Origin: Alitta virens
Taxonomy: Eukaryota; Annelida; Polychaeta; Phyllodocida; Nereididae
Assembly: GCA_932294295.1 (NCBI GenBank)
Contig: OW028574.1
Span: 11,418,215-11,482,214, forward strand
DNA: 64,000 bases
Reading direction: 5' to 3'
A program made the translations under genes and the position numbers. Below are positions 31,280 through 43,999 of this stretch, piece after piece. The notes beneath the pieces were generated by a model. That model saw nothing but the letters and a program-made list of their open reading frames with translations. It searched no databases and had not been told where the DNA came from. The number at the start of each line of letters is the position of its first letter. Position 1 is the stretch's first letter.

Positions 31280-31633
31280 ATGTCCATTGATGACTACGTT
31301 AATGACTACTTAATGGGGAGAAAGAGTAACAGAGCCTACATGGGGCACTACGATCGTAGTAGATACAAAGACAGTAAGATGATTTCACTACATTGTAACA
31401 TGGATGACGTCACAATATATATGACGTCATCAAACAATACTTATCTGCTAATGCTAGTGACCTCTGGTGGTACTTTTTCTCCTCATCGTAAATATGACTT
31501 GTGTTATAACTTGCACCTGTTTACTCTGAAAGTAAATATCAGCCATGAGTGGCCAGAGATCAGAGTGGTGGTTATACCTTCCTTTGGACAGCTACAGCTA
31601 AATGGTTTGGTTAGTAGAAAGTACCAGGCCTGA
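31280..31633 (+). CDS. 117-codon ORF downstream of the CRE-rich block, candidate only
   Basis: An ATG-started frame whose N-terminus is Tyr/Asp-rich (MSIDDYVNDYLMGRKSNRAY). It lies about 370 bp after the promoter-like block and itself contains the CRE palindrome at 31403-31431. Several ATGs precede it, it has no recognised domain, and no splice sites were needed. A coding role is uncertain; the DNA may instead be regulatory. Confidence 0.17.
   Translation: MSIDDYVNDYLMGRKSNRAYMGHYDRSRYKDSKMISLHCNMDDVTIYMTSSNNTYLLMLVTSGGTFSPHRKYDLCYNLHLFTLKVNISHEWPEIRVVVIPSFGQLQLNGLVSRKYQA
31403..31431. promoter_or_regulatory. Palindromic pair of perfect CREs
   Basis: gatgacgtca and its exact complement tgacgtcatc flank a 9-bp AT-rich spacer. 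Each arm contains TGACGTCA (31405-31412, 31422-31429), the CREB/ATF consensus. Confidence 0.6.
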
Positions 31634-31639
31634 AGGTGT

Positions 31640-34600
31640 TTAAATAGTGATCTAGCTAAGTCTAATACTAGACGTTTATTTTGAGTTCTGTATTTGGAAC
31701 GTTGGTGTTTCTACAGGACTTCCTGACTTCGTGTTTATGTTTTCAGTCTTGGTGAACGTTGCTTCAGTTTGAAGCATCATTGTTGATATTTAAATGAAAA
31801 CCATAACAAATATCTGCACTATAAAATGACAAATTTACAACCAGAAATCAGATCAACTTCTACAAGGCAATGGAACCATTTTTGCTTTCTATGAGAATCA
31901 TTTGCATTGTAAGAGTGGGTGCAAACAGTATTATTAAGGGTGTTGAGTGGGGCCATCTGGTGGTGGTGGTGTTTACAACTGAGTTGGGGTCACCCTGAGC
32001 AGCATCAGAAGACGGATGTTACTTTCCTCCATGGGGGACTGGTTGCTAGCACCGCTGCCTGATTTCCTGACAGCCTCGTTTAATCAGAATTATTTTTCGC
32101 TGTGGGACTCCGGTGGGAAGCGGGATGTGTCCGCTCCGCTTCCTTGTTTTCTTTCATTATGGATGTCACTGAGCAGCCCAGATTATTTCAGGGGGAAATG
32201 GAAGTGGCGATGACAAGGGTGGCCCAGGGCGGTGCTAATTACCCAGACCAGACAAAGTGTCAAAACGAATCACTTCACAAACAAAGGGGCTAATGGAATG
32301 ACCTCGTTAGAGAGAAAACATTTGCATTTTGATGGAATACATTCGTTACAAAAGTGATGCCAATTTATCCAGCTTTGCTTGGTTACAAACCGATAACTTG
32401 TGACACTCAAAAATAACCCTTGTCCAAAGTATAAGGTCTTTTTTAAGCACCAGATTTCTGCTGTCACATGCATTCAGTGTAGTTGCATTTCCACCATAGT
32501 ATTTGCTGGACAATCCTGGTCCACTGATGCATGTGGAACTTTTCGCATGTTACCAAGTCTCTCTTCATGTAGAGATATAGCACCTCAATTATGGTTGATT
32601 AAAAAAAAACACAGATTTTATTAGAAATGTATCTTGCTGTCATCCGCATAAATCAGCTCTAAATGTAGATGGATGCCTTTCTAGACCTGTGGGTGAAGAA
32701 CTCAACTTCAGTGGCCAACACAGAGCTATGCACAATGCACACTCCAGTCATGAATGTCTAGCTATCACATACCTAGAACAGACATGCAGGTGAACAAGTA
32801 GTTAAATAACTCACTCCTTTCGAAGTTAGCAACTGATATGACACTGCTATTCTCTATGAGGGGAAATTGTAAACGACTTGATGTATTTTAAATTAACAAT
32901 GACCTTGAGACAATGTTTGATATGTTAATTCACTCTATGGATAAACTCACAGGTCCAACTAGTTTGACGCACTTTAGAAAACTAACAAGGCTTAGAGCCT
33001 GAGAATGGATGCAAATTTGAGTATATTGAGTTAGAAATTGATCAGTTTTTAATGGCATGATGAATTGTGTATATTTTTAAGGTCTGGATCCCTTGATATG
33101 TTAACTCTCGGGTTGAATAATCCATTGCAATTTCTGAAAGTAGTTTTTTACTACAACTTTCAATTGCGTTGTTCAGGTATGTATTGATTTTAATGCAAAT
33201 GAGAGGGTGCAAATGTAGGGCAAAAACAAAAAATAGAAGAAAAAAAGGACGGCAGGAAGCGGCTGGAAATGATTCCCTGTGGCTATAAGTCGTTCGATTG
33301 GTGTTTTGAAAAAGCTTTGGGTTGCATGACAGGAGCCATCAGTCATCCTTGACATACACCATGGTGTACAGCCAATCTCTGTGAAAGGCTACACCACCTC
33401 CCCATGCACCCCATTTAATGTGCTAAACAGCCCAGTTATGGCCTGAACCAGCCTTAATGGGCTTCCAACATGCATGGCAGCAACTCTACTCTCACAGCAG
33501 CATTGTGTTTGAATCAGGCTGAGTTGAGCATATGCAGCCAGAAATTAATAGACAAGTACATCATGCAGTGTATAGACTATTCCAAAGGGGCCACCTAGCA
33601 CACACACTGCGCATTTGGGGCTCTGGAATTTTTTATTTTTTTTTTCGTAAAACATATTTGCTAAATTGAATGATTCATCCCCTTAAGACATAACACAGAT
33701 CCTAGAGACATGTCAAAAGTAATTTATATTTGGAACAATGTATTCATAGCTTAATATAATGATATGAAAATAAAACAACCTGAAATTAATACAAATGATA
33801 TATGGTATGTCTAAAAAATACTTTTCTCAACCTTGAAGATACAGAGGTTTTTGTCGTATCATACGATACAACACCTTGTCAGATGTCAACATTTAATTTC
33901 CGTTCTACTTCACATTTAAAGGTGATGATTCTAACATAAAAATGTCACCATGTGGTGTCAAGTGGCAATATTAATCTCGCATCAAGGGTCTGGCAATTTA
34001 ATCCACATGGAACCATGGCATCTAGTCATGAGGTGAAGCAACATTGCACTTTTAACAAAAATTTTGAGAAGTTCTCACAATTGAACAGCAGCCAAAATGA
34101 CTGCAACAATGGCCTACTAACATGTTTTCTTCATTAATCTTTAAATTATCGCCCAGTTGCATGTGGAAATACTATTGTGCTTCTAAGGCAACGTAGGTTT
34201 TTGAGATACTTGAGATCACTTATGTTAGATGAATGTGACATCATGGAACTAGAAGCTGAGAATGTTCTCAATGTGCTTGTACATGTATAGTATGTCCCTA
34301 GCATGGTTGAATAAGTGGATACATGTGGGTTTCTACCAAACCTAATATAAACTCATGATAATATGCAGTTGAAGTGTACACAATTGCAATGAAATACTGA
34401 TCGATATCCACACAAAATTTTATTTTCAATTCTTATGAATGATTTTTAATCAGTTTGGACCGTGTGTTACATGTTGCATGGGACCTTGAAAAGTTTATTT
34501 GGAATTTAAACAGATTAGTTTGGACTATTCAATCCTCTAGAAACACCTGCCAAGTGAGCTGTTCTCAGTTACGGAGTGTTCTGTTTCTGAAGACTTTACC

Positions 34601-35800
34601 AAAATGAAGTACTTCCGGTTTACACTTTATAACACAATCAGCTTCAAAATGCCTTCAATGAATGAACGAATTATGGCAATAGATGATATAAATTATTATA
34701 TGCATGTCCAGGTTGATTGTTGACAATTTGTCATTTAGAGGAATTTCAGATGTCACACTGGGATCTGACACGTCTTTACCCATATCTCATTTTATATAAC
34801 TTGTTCTGACGGAGTTGATGATCAAATAAAAGCATTCAGTTCTGACTGCCTGTATTCAGTGAATCACTTGAAACCTCAACTTGTTATCCACCATGGTTTA
34901 TTCTCTCATAATTAATGGTACTTCCCAGACTTCAAGACCAATCAATTTTCCCCTAGATGGTCTTAATGGAGGTTTTCTTGTATATACACAAATGAAGTGG
35001 AGCGGCTATAGACTGTGCTGTAATACCCAGTAAATTGCAGAGAGTATTAGTGAAGTTGATTAGAAAGGGAGAGGCTAGTCCTGGGGGAGGGATAGCCTTT
35101 GGGTCGGTCTGGGCTGGTCTAGGCCTGGTTGGCTGTGAATGCCTCGCACATTGCGCCTGATCCCTGCTCATTGCGTGTGGAATCCAGCAGAAAATAAAGT
35201 TGTCTTTGAGGGGATTTCATGCAGATCCCCTGGCTATATAGGGGGCGCTGGGCCCATGGCCTTGCTGCTTCTGTTCTTGTCATGGGACTTTGCCAGGCCA
35301 ACCAGGGCCAACCACAGACCAACCGCCACTAGCAATGATTATGTTACAAGGCATCTCCTCTAAGCGGTGCTTTGCCAATATCTAAACATCTAAACACGGC
35401 TAGTGTGACTCATTGTGCATTTCTTGTTAAAAGACTCAATACAATTCATATCAGGTGCTCTTTTCTCTAGTCTGTAAATCCAGTCTGCTGACAATAACAG
35501 TAATTCAAAACCATTTGGTCATAACAGCTCATAACATTAAAAATAACTTGGTTTTATGTTTCCTGTCATGTGTTTTGTGAAGCCTATTTTACTAAAGGTC
35601 CTAAAATGTCATGCAATTTATTATTATACTTTATAGTATACTTCAATGGTCTTATATTTGAACATCCATTAAGAGTCGTTTCATAACTAGCTGATTCCAT
35701 TAATATAATTTTCTCAGGGAAATAACAGAAATCAACTGAACGATAAGCTGTAAAATATATATTAAAATGCACTAAAAATACTGCTGCTGGGATGCACTTT
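31640..35800. other. Non-coding stretch
   Basis: No exon-like coding segment, RNA gene or transposon recognised. Open frames here (for example 32016-32293) have no domain, no splice signals and atypical composition. Confidence 0.4.
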
Positions 35801-35804
35801 GCTT

Positions 35805-35860
35805 CAACCAATCAGAGCCAAGGGCGGGAAAATTTTCAGCCAATAGAATTACAGTATTCT
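35805..35860 (+). promoter_or_regulatory. Promoter-like block with two CCAAT boxes and GC/E2F-like site
   Basis: Within 45 bp are caaccaatcagag, gggcgggaaaa (Sp1/E2F-like) and cagccaatag, all oriented toward the + strand. An ATG in good context (gtgccATGG) follows at 35915. Confidence 0.4.
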
Positions 35861-35914
35861 GTCATAGCCACAAGTTGGAAATATAGAGAACCTTCGGTGA
35901 AAATCACATAGTGC

Positions 35915-36052
35915 CATGGATAATGTTGTCATAATGGCCTTACAAGGAAGGTTACTTACAAAGATAACAGCGTCATCTTTAGGTCCTATTTTGTTAAATC
36001 ATCGTGATAAAGACAATGCCTTATTCAGTGACAGGCCTTTAGCGACCATTTA
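35915..36052 (+). CDS. 45-codon ORF after promoter-like block, candidate only
   Basis: Starts MDNVVIMALQGRLLTKITAS and ends at TAA. It has a strong start context and lies about 80 bp from the CCAAT cluster, but is too short to judge. It could be a first coding exon or a small ORF in a non-coding RNA. Confidence 0.17.
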
Positions 36053-36962
36053 ATGTGCACCGGACCAAGTGATTCACTATAACCGAAGGCAGACGAAAAC
36101 ATAGAGAGCGTTAGAAAATGTCTTGCAAATATCACTTCCTGACAATCTCGTCGTTTCTCAGCAGCTCAAGTTCCACATTCCAAGTTTTATTCTCACCAAA
36201 ATTCAAGCAACACAAATGATTGCCAAATATTCATCCGCCTTTCCACAACACTCCCCATTAATTGGTTCAACAATTTAATTACAAAGCAAAGATAATTTTA
36301 GACCACTCATGAATAATAAAACTTCTGTTCACTCGGTTTAACTAAAATCCTTAATTTGTTTGGATCAGCATTTAAAAGAGGGGTTAGTTCGGGACATTTG
36401 TTTTCAATAATGTTGGTTATTTTATCCGTTCTTGCAATTTAAATCTCATGTTTATAGCTAGTTTGGTCAAGTCAGCTGGTCAGTACCAGGTTCCAATCGC
36501 TATTGCCAGCAAACATTTCTTGCCTCTAATATTATCGTTTAAGTATACCCCCATAAGTCAGTTTCAAATTTTGCTCATGATGCATGATGAACGCCTGTTT
36601 GAAACTAAGCGAATCTAGGAAGTAATATTTCTCAACCTTTTTCATAACATTTATCAGGCAAATTCTGTGTGCTAATGACTTCTCCATTGCTGCAATTCAT
36701 AACTATATGTCACACTAACAGGGTGATTTATTGAGATGTGATTTTTTTTTTACTGAAAGAAAAGCGAGAGTAGCAACAATCCTGGCAAAGAAGGCTACCA
36801 ACAGCTGAACTAGCCAGCCAGCCAAATTGCCAGACATATGGCAACAACCTGGGCCAGTAACACTGAAGAAGCAATAGCTCACCTCAAGCAAATGGCAAAA
36901 ATAGCTGTGGCCTGTGGCAAGCAGAAAATGACACCTTGAACACTTTAGAAGAGGGTAGTGTT

Positions 36963-36982
36963 GGGGGGGGGGGGAGGGGGGG
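36963..36982. repeat. Poly(G) tract (12 G, A, 7 G)
   Basis: Two G runs separated by one A on the + strand. Confidence 0.95.
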
Positions 36983-37732
36983 ATCTCCTGGCAGTCTTGT
37001 CCTGGCGTCTCCCCCCATGAAATGCCAGCTCCAAAGTGTCAGCCATTGGCAGCCTGATGCAACCCACTAAACACTCGCTCCTTGGTATCTGATAAAGTGT
37101 CCCCTCTGGGCGTCTCACCAATCACTTTAAACTGCTCAATTATTGAGGGCAGCGAACCATGTTGTCACCCGTCTGAATCTTTGGTATACACTTCACTACT
37201 GGTGGGCAGACCATGGCATATTTCCTGTTATCTCTTTATATATCTATATTGTAGGCCTACTAACAAAAACACACACAACGTTTTCTAAGATACTGTGAAA
37301 TTGCTATGAACCCAACAGTTTGTTAATGACTCAGAGCTGAACACCATTACATTTAATCACACAATTCCAACCCTAAGATTTATCTTTGCAAGTCATTATG
37401 GGTAAGGATATATTTAGGATAAGCTCTTATGGGAACTAGGAACTAGGAAATGGCTATCAGGATTATTATCTACAGGTGAAAATGGTTTATAAGTGGACAC
37501 CATTACAACTATGGGCAAAGGGAGTACATAGAACGAGAAAGGTGAGTACCAATGGGTCACATGAGTGGTGCTCTCCATTTGCCAAAGGTCAGTGTAAACA
37601 AGTTCATATAGATGGATTAATTACTGGGCCCAGGACTCAAAGGGAGCCGGGAGTGTGTCACTAGATGGTTCAGAGGGTCTCAAGATGTCCATCTTCCCAG
37701 GGGGGCAGCTGCTGCTGGTGGTGATGATGGTT

Positions 37733-37750
37733 GGGGGGGGGGGGGGGGGG
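37733..37750. repeat. Poly(G) tract, 18 bp
   Basis: An uninterrupted run of 18 G on the + strand. Confidence 0.95.
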
Positions 37751-38099
37751 TGGGCAAGGCAACCTTTGATCGCTGCTACAGTTAATTCACGGGCGCAGAG
37801 GTAGGCTTAGCCCTGGGACTTGCTATCAATAATGACAGCTGTTCTGTCATGGATTTGCAAGCAGCGGCTTCACCACTCGTCTTGGGATATCACATACTCC
37901 CCTGCTATAAATCATTGCTAGCAAGACATTGATTCTGTCGCCCACCGCTGAACCCCTTCCTCCACTGACTCTGCAGGTTGCGGTCGACCAGAAAAACTTT
38001 GCCCCCGGCCCCTGCCAGCCTGCCTTGTTGCTCTGCTCCCGATGTACACAGAAGGGTCACTGAGCTGGCTGTTGTATTATATGCCATGAATCAATTGAG

Positions 38100-40250
38100 G
38101 GAACCATCTATAAACACCGTATTATACGTGTAGCAGGCTTGGACATTTAGCTGCCTATATTCCTACATACTCTCTTATGCATTCACCTTGTCTCTCCAAG
38201 CCTTATCATTTCATCTTTACATCCTGTGTCAGCTGGTCATACTAACTGAATAATGCAATAGAACAACATAGTATTTATACACAATTCTGATTCCAAACAT
38301 CAATATTTGATAAATGACAATATAAATTCAGTAAACAGCCAAGTTTAGCAGATCTATCTTCTGTTTACCTTGACCTACAAATATTACTATACACAGCAAC
38401 GACAGGGAAATGCAAAGACCTATAATATATAAGGGAATGAAATATTGTGCATTAATTCGTCAATATATGACGCTAGGCTCAATTAAGTCAAGAAACTATC
38501 AGCAAAGTAGATAATCCTGCTGCACTTCCGCCTGAGTCTGCGCACTGAGCTCAGCAGGCCAGTGCCATCTACCGTTAAAAGGTCTCATTTCCTAAGCCGA
38601 TAAGACCCAGACATTTTTTATCCATTTACAGATAATGGATGAACGACCTGCCATCATTCCCTCTATTTTGTCTTCTTTTGCTAAGAAAAGCTCCTCATAA
38701 CTGGCTCCTACCTAGGATTTTGGAGGCCACAGAAAATGTCATTCGTCTATATTATATGAAGTGACCTTGGTCAGTTGCTAGGAAATTAATCGCAGCAAAA
38801 ATCCATTTCTTGCACTTGCTAAATAATAAAGCGTATGAACTTCATATGAAGTGTATTTCGTTCCCCTAAGCATGCAGAACTAGGAACAAATTTATTTGAT
38901 AGTAGATCTATATGAAAATATACAAGTTTTGGGAGGGCCCTTCTAAGACAGCCATGTTGTCGCTGAAGCGTGTAGTTGGGTGCATTGTGAATCTTTCCAG
39001 TGGATCAGCAGTAGAGCTAAAAGGAAAGAATGGCACTGAAGGACCTCAAATCACTCACCTGAGGTCAAGGACCTTTTTATGGAAGGTTCTTAACGTAATC
39101 ACCATGACTACGCAGTTGGATAGAAGCATGCGATTGGCTGAGGGTGAAGAATCAGCAATGACAGTTAATGGTCGTCAGTAGTCATTGTTAGTCATTGTTA
39201 GTCATGGAATCTTGGAGGAGCAGGCGCACTGGGGAGTGATGGAAGGCGTGAGCACAAAAAGGACTTCATTTGGTATGGACAGCGCCTCCTCACTCCCCTC
39301 CACCACAGATGCTCTTCCGCCACTACAGTCCTAGCAAAGTAGTGCGGAGGAGGAATACGAGGAGTTCGTCAGAAGGAATCAACACTTCAAAATACCAAGA
39401 CTCCAACCAGGTGTCATTCTTTGCTGTTGGGTATGGCCTTGAACTATTTGACACCAGTTGATGTTCCTTGGTCTTATGCCAAACGGGGATGTTACACCAA
39501 TATACAAATGTACACAGGATCATACAGCCTTGCACAGTTCCTGTCTTAACCTCAGCAAGGCCACAATTCATATCAATGATAGCATCGAAGAAGCACGATG
39601 AGTATGTCCCTTGTCAAACTTGGAGTGGGCTTCCAACTCACCTCTGCCATTTAGGACCTGCAATCCTTCGTAGAACCTGGACATACCAACGAGCCCACCT
39701 TCTTAACATAACTCAGGTACAGTGCAATGGTTTTGTTAACTCGCAGAGGAGGCCTTCTGTGTGTAAAACACTGAAACTGTGTGTCCCTTTCGAGTTCCTT
39801 CACCACAATCACTTTGCAATGAATGACCTTGGAGCACCGCATGCCAGTCTGTTTTGAAAGAGTTGTAGTCTTAAGTGAGCCCCTTGCAGCAGTCCTTTGC
39901 ACAAGTCTTTAATGGATGAACGGGGTGAACTTCTGGCTGCTCGATTTTCTTGGGAATGGTGCAATTTGGGCGGAAATGCAGAAAGGAGGTCTTCCTGTGC
40001 CAGACACTCAACTGGAGATAATGGGGTGGAATGTGCTAGAGGGTGCTGTCTTGCTCTCTTCAGGTACAAAGCAATACATGTGATTTACACTCAAAGCACC
40101 CGCGGGTGTGCCCCAGCATTATTTTCTGCCACATCGATTATGACGAGGATATTTTCCAAATAATCGCATGCTGAGCCCCCAGGGAGGCAAGGTGAGGCAA
40201 AACTTACTAGTTCAGGTCTGAGGAGCAAGCAATATATGGCCATAATGGCT
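38100..40250. other. Non-coding stretch with one exon-like segment
   Basis: No gene recognised. Contents are a 10-bp tandem repeat at 39181-39205 (gtcattgtta units) and the minus-strand exon-like segment at 39059-39137 described under findings. Confidence 0.4.
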
Positions 40251-40253
40251 CCA

Positions 40254-40273
40254 CCCCCCCCCCCCCCCCCCCC
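40254..40273. repeat. Poly(C) tract, 20 bp
   Basis: An uninterrupted run of 20 C on the + strand, the longest in the window. Confidence 0.95.
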
Positions 40274-40832
40274 AATTTATTGCCCATTAAAATATCATAG
40301 AATAGTTCCATGTCTGGATATCTGGCAGACAAAATAAACCCTCTACAGCAGCCAAGGTTATTGCAAAGTAATGCGGTTTATGACAGTTTTGCCTTGAGGT
40401 GCTTGAAACAAAAGCTTATAATGCCTAGCGACATATTGATGTTCAGAATGTTATAAGTAAGCATGGAATTTGTGCCATTTTTCACGCAGGCTCAAATGTT
40501 GACAGTCCTTGTTATTCATAGAGAATGCATCAATACTGTTTTCCACATGTTAGGAAGTATCCACACAGATTCAACAATACCGAAGCAAATCACAAAGCAG
40601 TGACCTTGGTGTGTGGTTTGCGTTCTGTATGAGCTGAAGAATCTCAAAATATTCATAAAAGCTGTATCTCCTTTGGCCCATGAATGTATTAGGAGCACAC
40701 CAAGTTCACAAATTCCCAAATGGGTTAATCATATCGATTTGGTGCATATAGGCCTAACAAATGTGAAGTGCACGGAAGATGGTCCATGCTGACTTTCTGG
40801 GATATTAAACCATCAATGCAAAATTTTGAGTG

Positions 40833-40910
40833 TACAGTTAGTTTCATAAAATATGGTCGACTCTAGACAGCTGTACCGACCTATTCCTGGCAGTGGCTAA
40901 AGCCAGCTGC
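40833..40910. repeat. Dispersed repeat family, copy 1
   Basis: tacagttagtttcataaaat followed by atggt and the ctctagacagctg block matches 48543-48620 at clearly more than 80 percent identity over about 75 bp. Confidence 0.75.
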
Positions 40911-42070
40911 TAGGCCAGCTGCTTCTGTCTACTCATAGCTTGTAGTCTTCTTAAACCAAAAAAAAGAACTTCGGCAAATGTGTGACATTTATCTGATATG
41001 GTGATGAGTCTTCAAGTTTCTGAGTCTTCCTAATAAACTGGGTGGTCTAGTGGTAAGACGCTCGCCATTCTATATAATATGACGTCCTTTGATGTTTAGT
41101 CCAAAGAAATCTGGTGTAACATATTCTTCATTTGCTAAAATTATATATACAGCTAATCTAGAATTGGAGACCCGTGACTTTGGTGAAATGCAGACAGTGT
41201 TTTAGGTCCATTTAATGAAGTCACAAAATCTCCCAGGTCAGATACTTCCCTTTTTTCCTGTTAAACTAATTAAACTAATAAAGCACCTTCTATCCATATA
41301 TTTTTTCGTATATATCAGGAAATGGAGACATTAAATCACTTCCAAGAAAAGCAGCTATGAGGCTCAGCTCAAGTTCTTTGCCCACATTGTCTTTCCACTC
41401 CAGTGAACTGCTTATTTCTCTAACACATTTCCACTGGGCGATCTTCTCAGCTCTTATTGAGGCCTAACAATCCTCACAAGTTCACAACACAAGGTCTGTG
41501 GAAACCCTGGCAAACAGACTGGGGAGGGTGACGGATTGGGCCTGACACATTTCTGTGGTTGCAGTTGTAAGCAAGACAATGATATGGTGGTCAGATGTGT
41601 CCCGAAGGCTGCCTGTCGGTCCTCGTTGCACAGTCGTCTTGATTAGAGGCTGTAGCAGCCAGCCTTGCTTATAGCAGGAGAAACCTTTAAGCCAGGGCAG
41701 CCGTGGAAGCCATCCTTTGTGGCGGAGTCTTGTAGCAGAAAGAGACAGCAGCCACATCTCTGCCCTGCGTCACAAGGACTAGCTCCCTTTGTAGACTTAC
41801 AGTCTCCTGTGTTACTCCAATGATAATGTTTTCAGATGCACTTAGTAACCTGGACTATTTTTTCCCACTACTCTCCTTTTTCCCCCTTTTTTTGTTATTG
41901 CTTTTTTTTTTTTTAAATGTGCTCAAAATTCGCTAGGATGAAATATAGACCTACTTTTACCTCCAAGTCATTTGAACGAAAAGATCATTGTTTCCTGTGT
42001 TCTGTGTTAATTATGACCTAGGGAGTTTTGTTTTAGTTTTTTCCTTTGTTTTTGTATCTGTAAATTAGAG

Positions 42071-42250
42071 GGCGGGGGCCTAGCTCAGAGGTAGCGCTCT
42101 GGGCTTCGAACTGCTGGGTCCCGGGTTTGATTCCCACCAAGCCTAAGTTGGATGGCTGTTTCCTCCTTCATCTCATTGCCATGGTCTCTGCCTGTCCTAA
42201 TTAGCCCAACTGGTGCAGAAATACAGGACGTAAAGCCCTAATCACACACA
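42071..42250 (+). mobile_element. tRNA-derived SINE, copy 2
   Basis: Best-preserved copy. A box tagctcagagg and B box gggtttgattccc are intact, then aagttggatggctgtttcct, cctgtcctaattagccc and aaatacaggacgtaaagccc, ending in an (AC)n tail. The acceptor stem of a real tRNA is absent. Confidence 0.9.
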
Positions 42251-43149
42251 CACAGTATCTGTAAACTATTTTTTATTTGGGCAATTTTGAACGTTTACAT
42301 TAAAATGATTACTTAACTAAGTATTTTCCTATGGAAAGTTATTGGCGATTATCAAAATATCCCAAGTGTAAGTTGTACATTCATGGAAAAAGAACATTTA
42401 AATTTAGGTGTAACCCTGGAACCCTGGCCATTACGCGTATAAAGACAAGTCTAGGGCCAACACCAAGTGTAACGTTCTGCACCTTACAGCAATTTGTCTT
42501 GCCTTTTTTTTCTGTCTCTGTCTGGAATTAAAGTAGGACTACACCTGTCAATCTAGGTAGGAAGAAAAATGGTGGTGGACCTGGCCTATTCAGGGTGAAT
42601 CCCTGAATCGATGGAGTGAAGGGAATCAATTTGATAGGGCCAGGGAGGATGGCAAGACCACTTAAGTGGATTCCTCTGTTCACACACGCACTCATGTTGC
42701 TGTTTGCCTCAATAGAGAAACAAAAAAAACCCTAGAGAGAGAGAGACAGAGAGAAAAAAAAAGACCTTATCTACTTTATTCTTGCCACTTTAAATCATAT
42801 CAAGTGATGAGCAAACAAAGCAGTTTGCTTTAAACGATAACCAGATCCTGCTTCAGAGGTTGTTTTTCACTATTTATCACAGAGTGGACTGTTTATCACA
42901 GAATGGCTTTGTTGTTTATCACACTCTGGACCAGTTGTGAGGATTCCTGCTGTTGCCGTTTGGCTGCTAGATCCATCCACCAAGGACTGTCAACCAAGCA
43001 TTGAGATTCTATCAGAATCTCCGGCACAGATTCGTGCTCGTCATTCTGAGAGCTGAGCCCATTGCTTTTGGTTTCTAAGCAGCACTGTCAACTTGCTGTG
43101 GTTTACGCCCCTCTAAACATGGACATATTCAGGACCTAGTTAATCCCCG

Positions 43150-43275
43150 CTGCTCTCCTGCTGTCATTACGTAATGATGGCTGCTGCGTCTGATGCAAAT
43201 TGCTGTCAGTCAGGCAGCAAGAAATTGCTGATGTTTGATGTAAACAAAATTCAGGGTAATGTCATTGCTCTGCCA
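43150..43275. promoter_or_regulatory. Candidate enhancer: palindrome, octamer and Fox-like words
   Basis: Contains the palindrome tcattacgtaatga, an octamer-like gatgcaaattg and a Fox-like tgtaaacaaaa within about 100 bp of non-repetitive, moderately GC-rich DNA. Function is inferred only. Confidence 0.25.
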
Positions 43276-43455
43276 CATACATTTCTATTATACGATATAA
43301 TGCATGTAGTGCTTCCGTCAGGTACAGGATAATACAACTGGAGTAACACAGCCCTCATGGGCAAGTCATTGCCACTCATAGGGTAATCAGGAGATGACAC
43401 AGACATTTGGGCCAATGTCATGTAAATATATCCAGTTGATGACCTGGTGTGGGTA

Positions 43456-43610
43456 GATTAGGGCTTTATGTCCTGTATTTCTACATCTGTTGGGCTAAGT
43501 AGGACAAGCAGGGAATGAAACAACCATCCGACTTAGGCTCGACGAGGAAATGGAACCCAGGACCCAGTGATTGGAAGCCCAGTGCACTACCACTGAGCTA
43601 GGCCCATCCC
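43456..43610 (-). mobile_element. tRNA-derived SINE, copy 3
   Basis: Same family in reverse orientation. The - strand begins gggatgggcctagctcagtgg and continues through the B-box region (ctgggttccatttcc) to tacaggacataaagcc. Slightly shorter and diverged. Confidence 0.85.
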
Positions 43611-43999
43611 CTCTCCAATTTATGACCTAATTAATGACCTAATTAATGCAAAGGCAGTCATGACTCCCACCTGAATATTTGCTCTTGCAGACTGTATGTT
43701 GAATCTAAGATTATCAAATCAGCTGTTCAATGTCAAACCCATTAGACCACCCAGGTTCACAATGGAGTTTGACTTCCCAATCAGACAAAGCCTTATTATT
43801 GCGCGAAAGATGTAGCCTACCTGGAGGCTCCAAATTACTTTAGCCTGCCTATTTGATACCCATTAAGTAATGCATAACAGACAGCTGGTAAAGTTTGCAG
43901 ACCTTTCAGGTACTTTGCTCGGTGTGATGGCATTGCACCGTACCTCACCAGCTAGCTAACTCCTGCATGCAACAACTTTCCACAAGTTTGTGTTGACTG

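Noticed and set aside
37474..37539. Plus-strand segment between ctacag and gtgagt reading VKMVYKWTPLQLWAKG
   Set aside because: Acceptor is mediocre, there is no partner exon, and the frame also reads through both sites.
41040..41110. tRNA-Gly/Asp-like head (ggtctagtggtaagacgctc)
   Set aside because: Only the A-box half is recognisable; no B box or acceptor pairing, so probably a SINE fossil.
42071..42143. Possible functional tRNA gene
   Set aside because: A and B boxes are present but the acceptor arms do not pair, and the same sequence continues into a shared SINE body.
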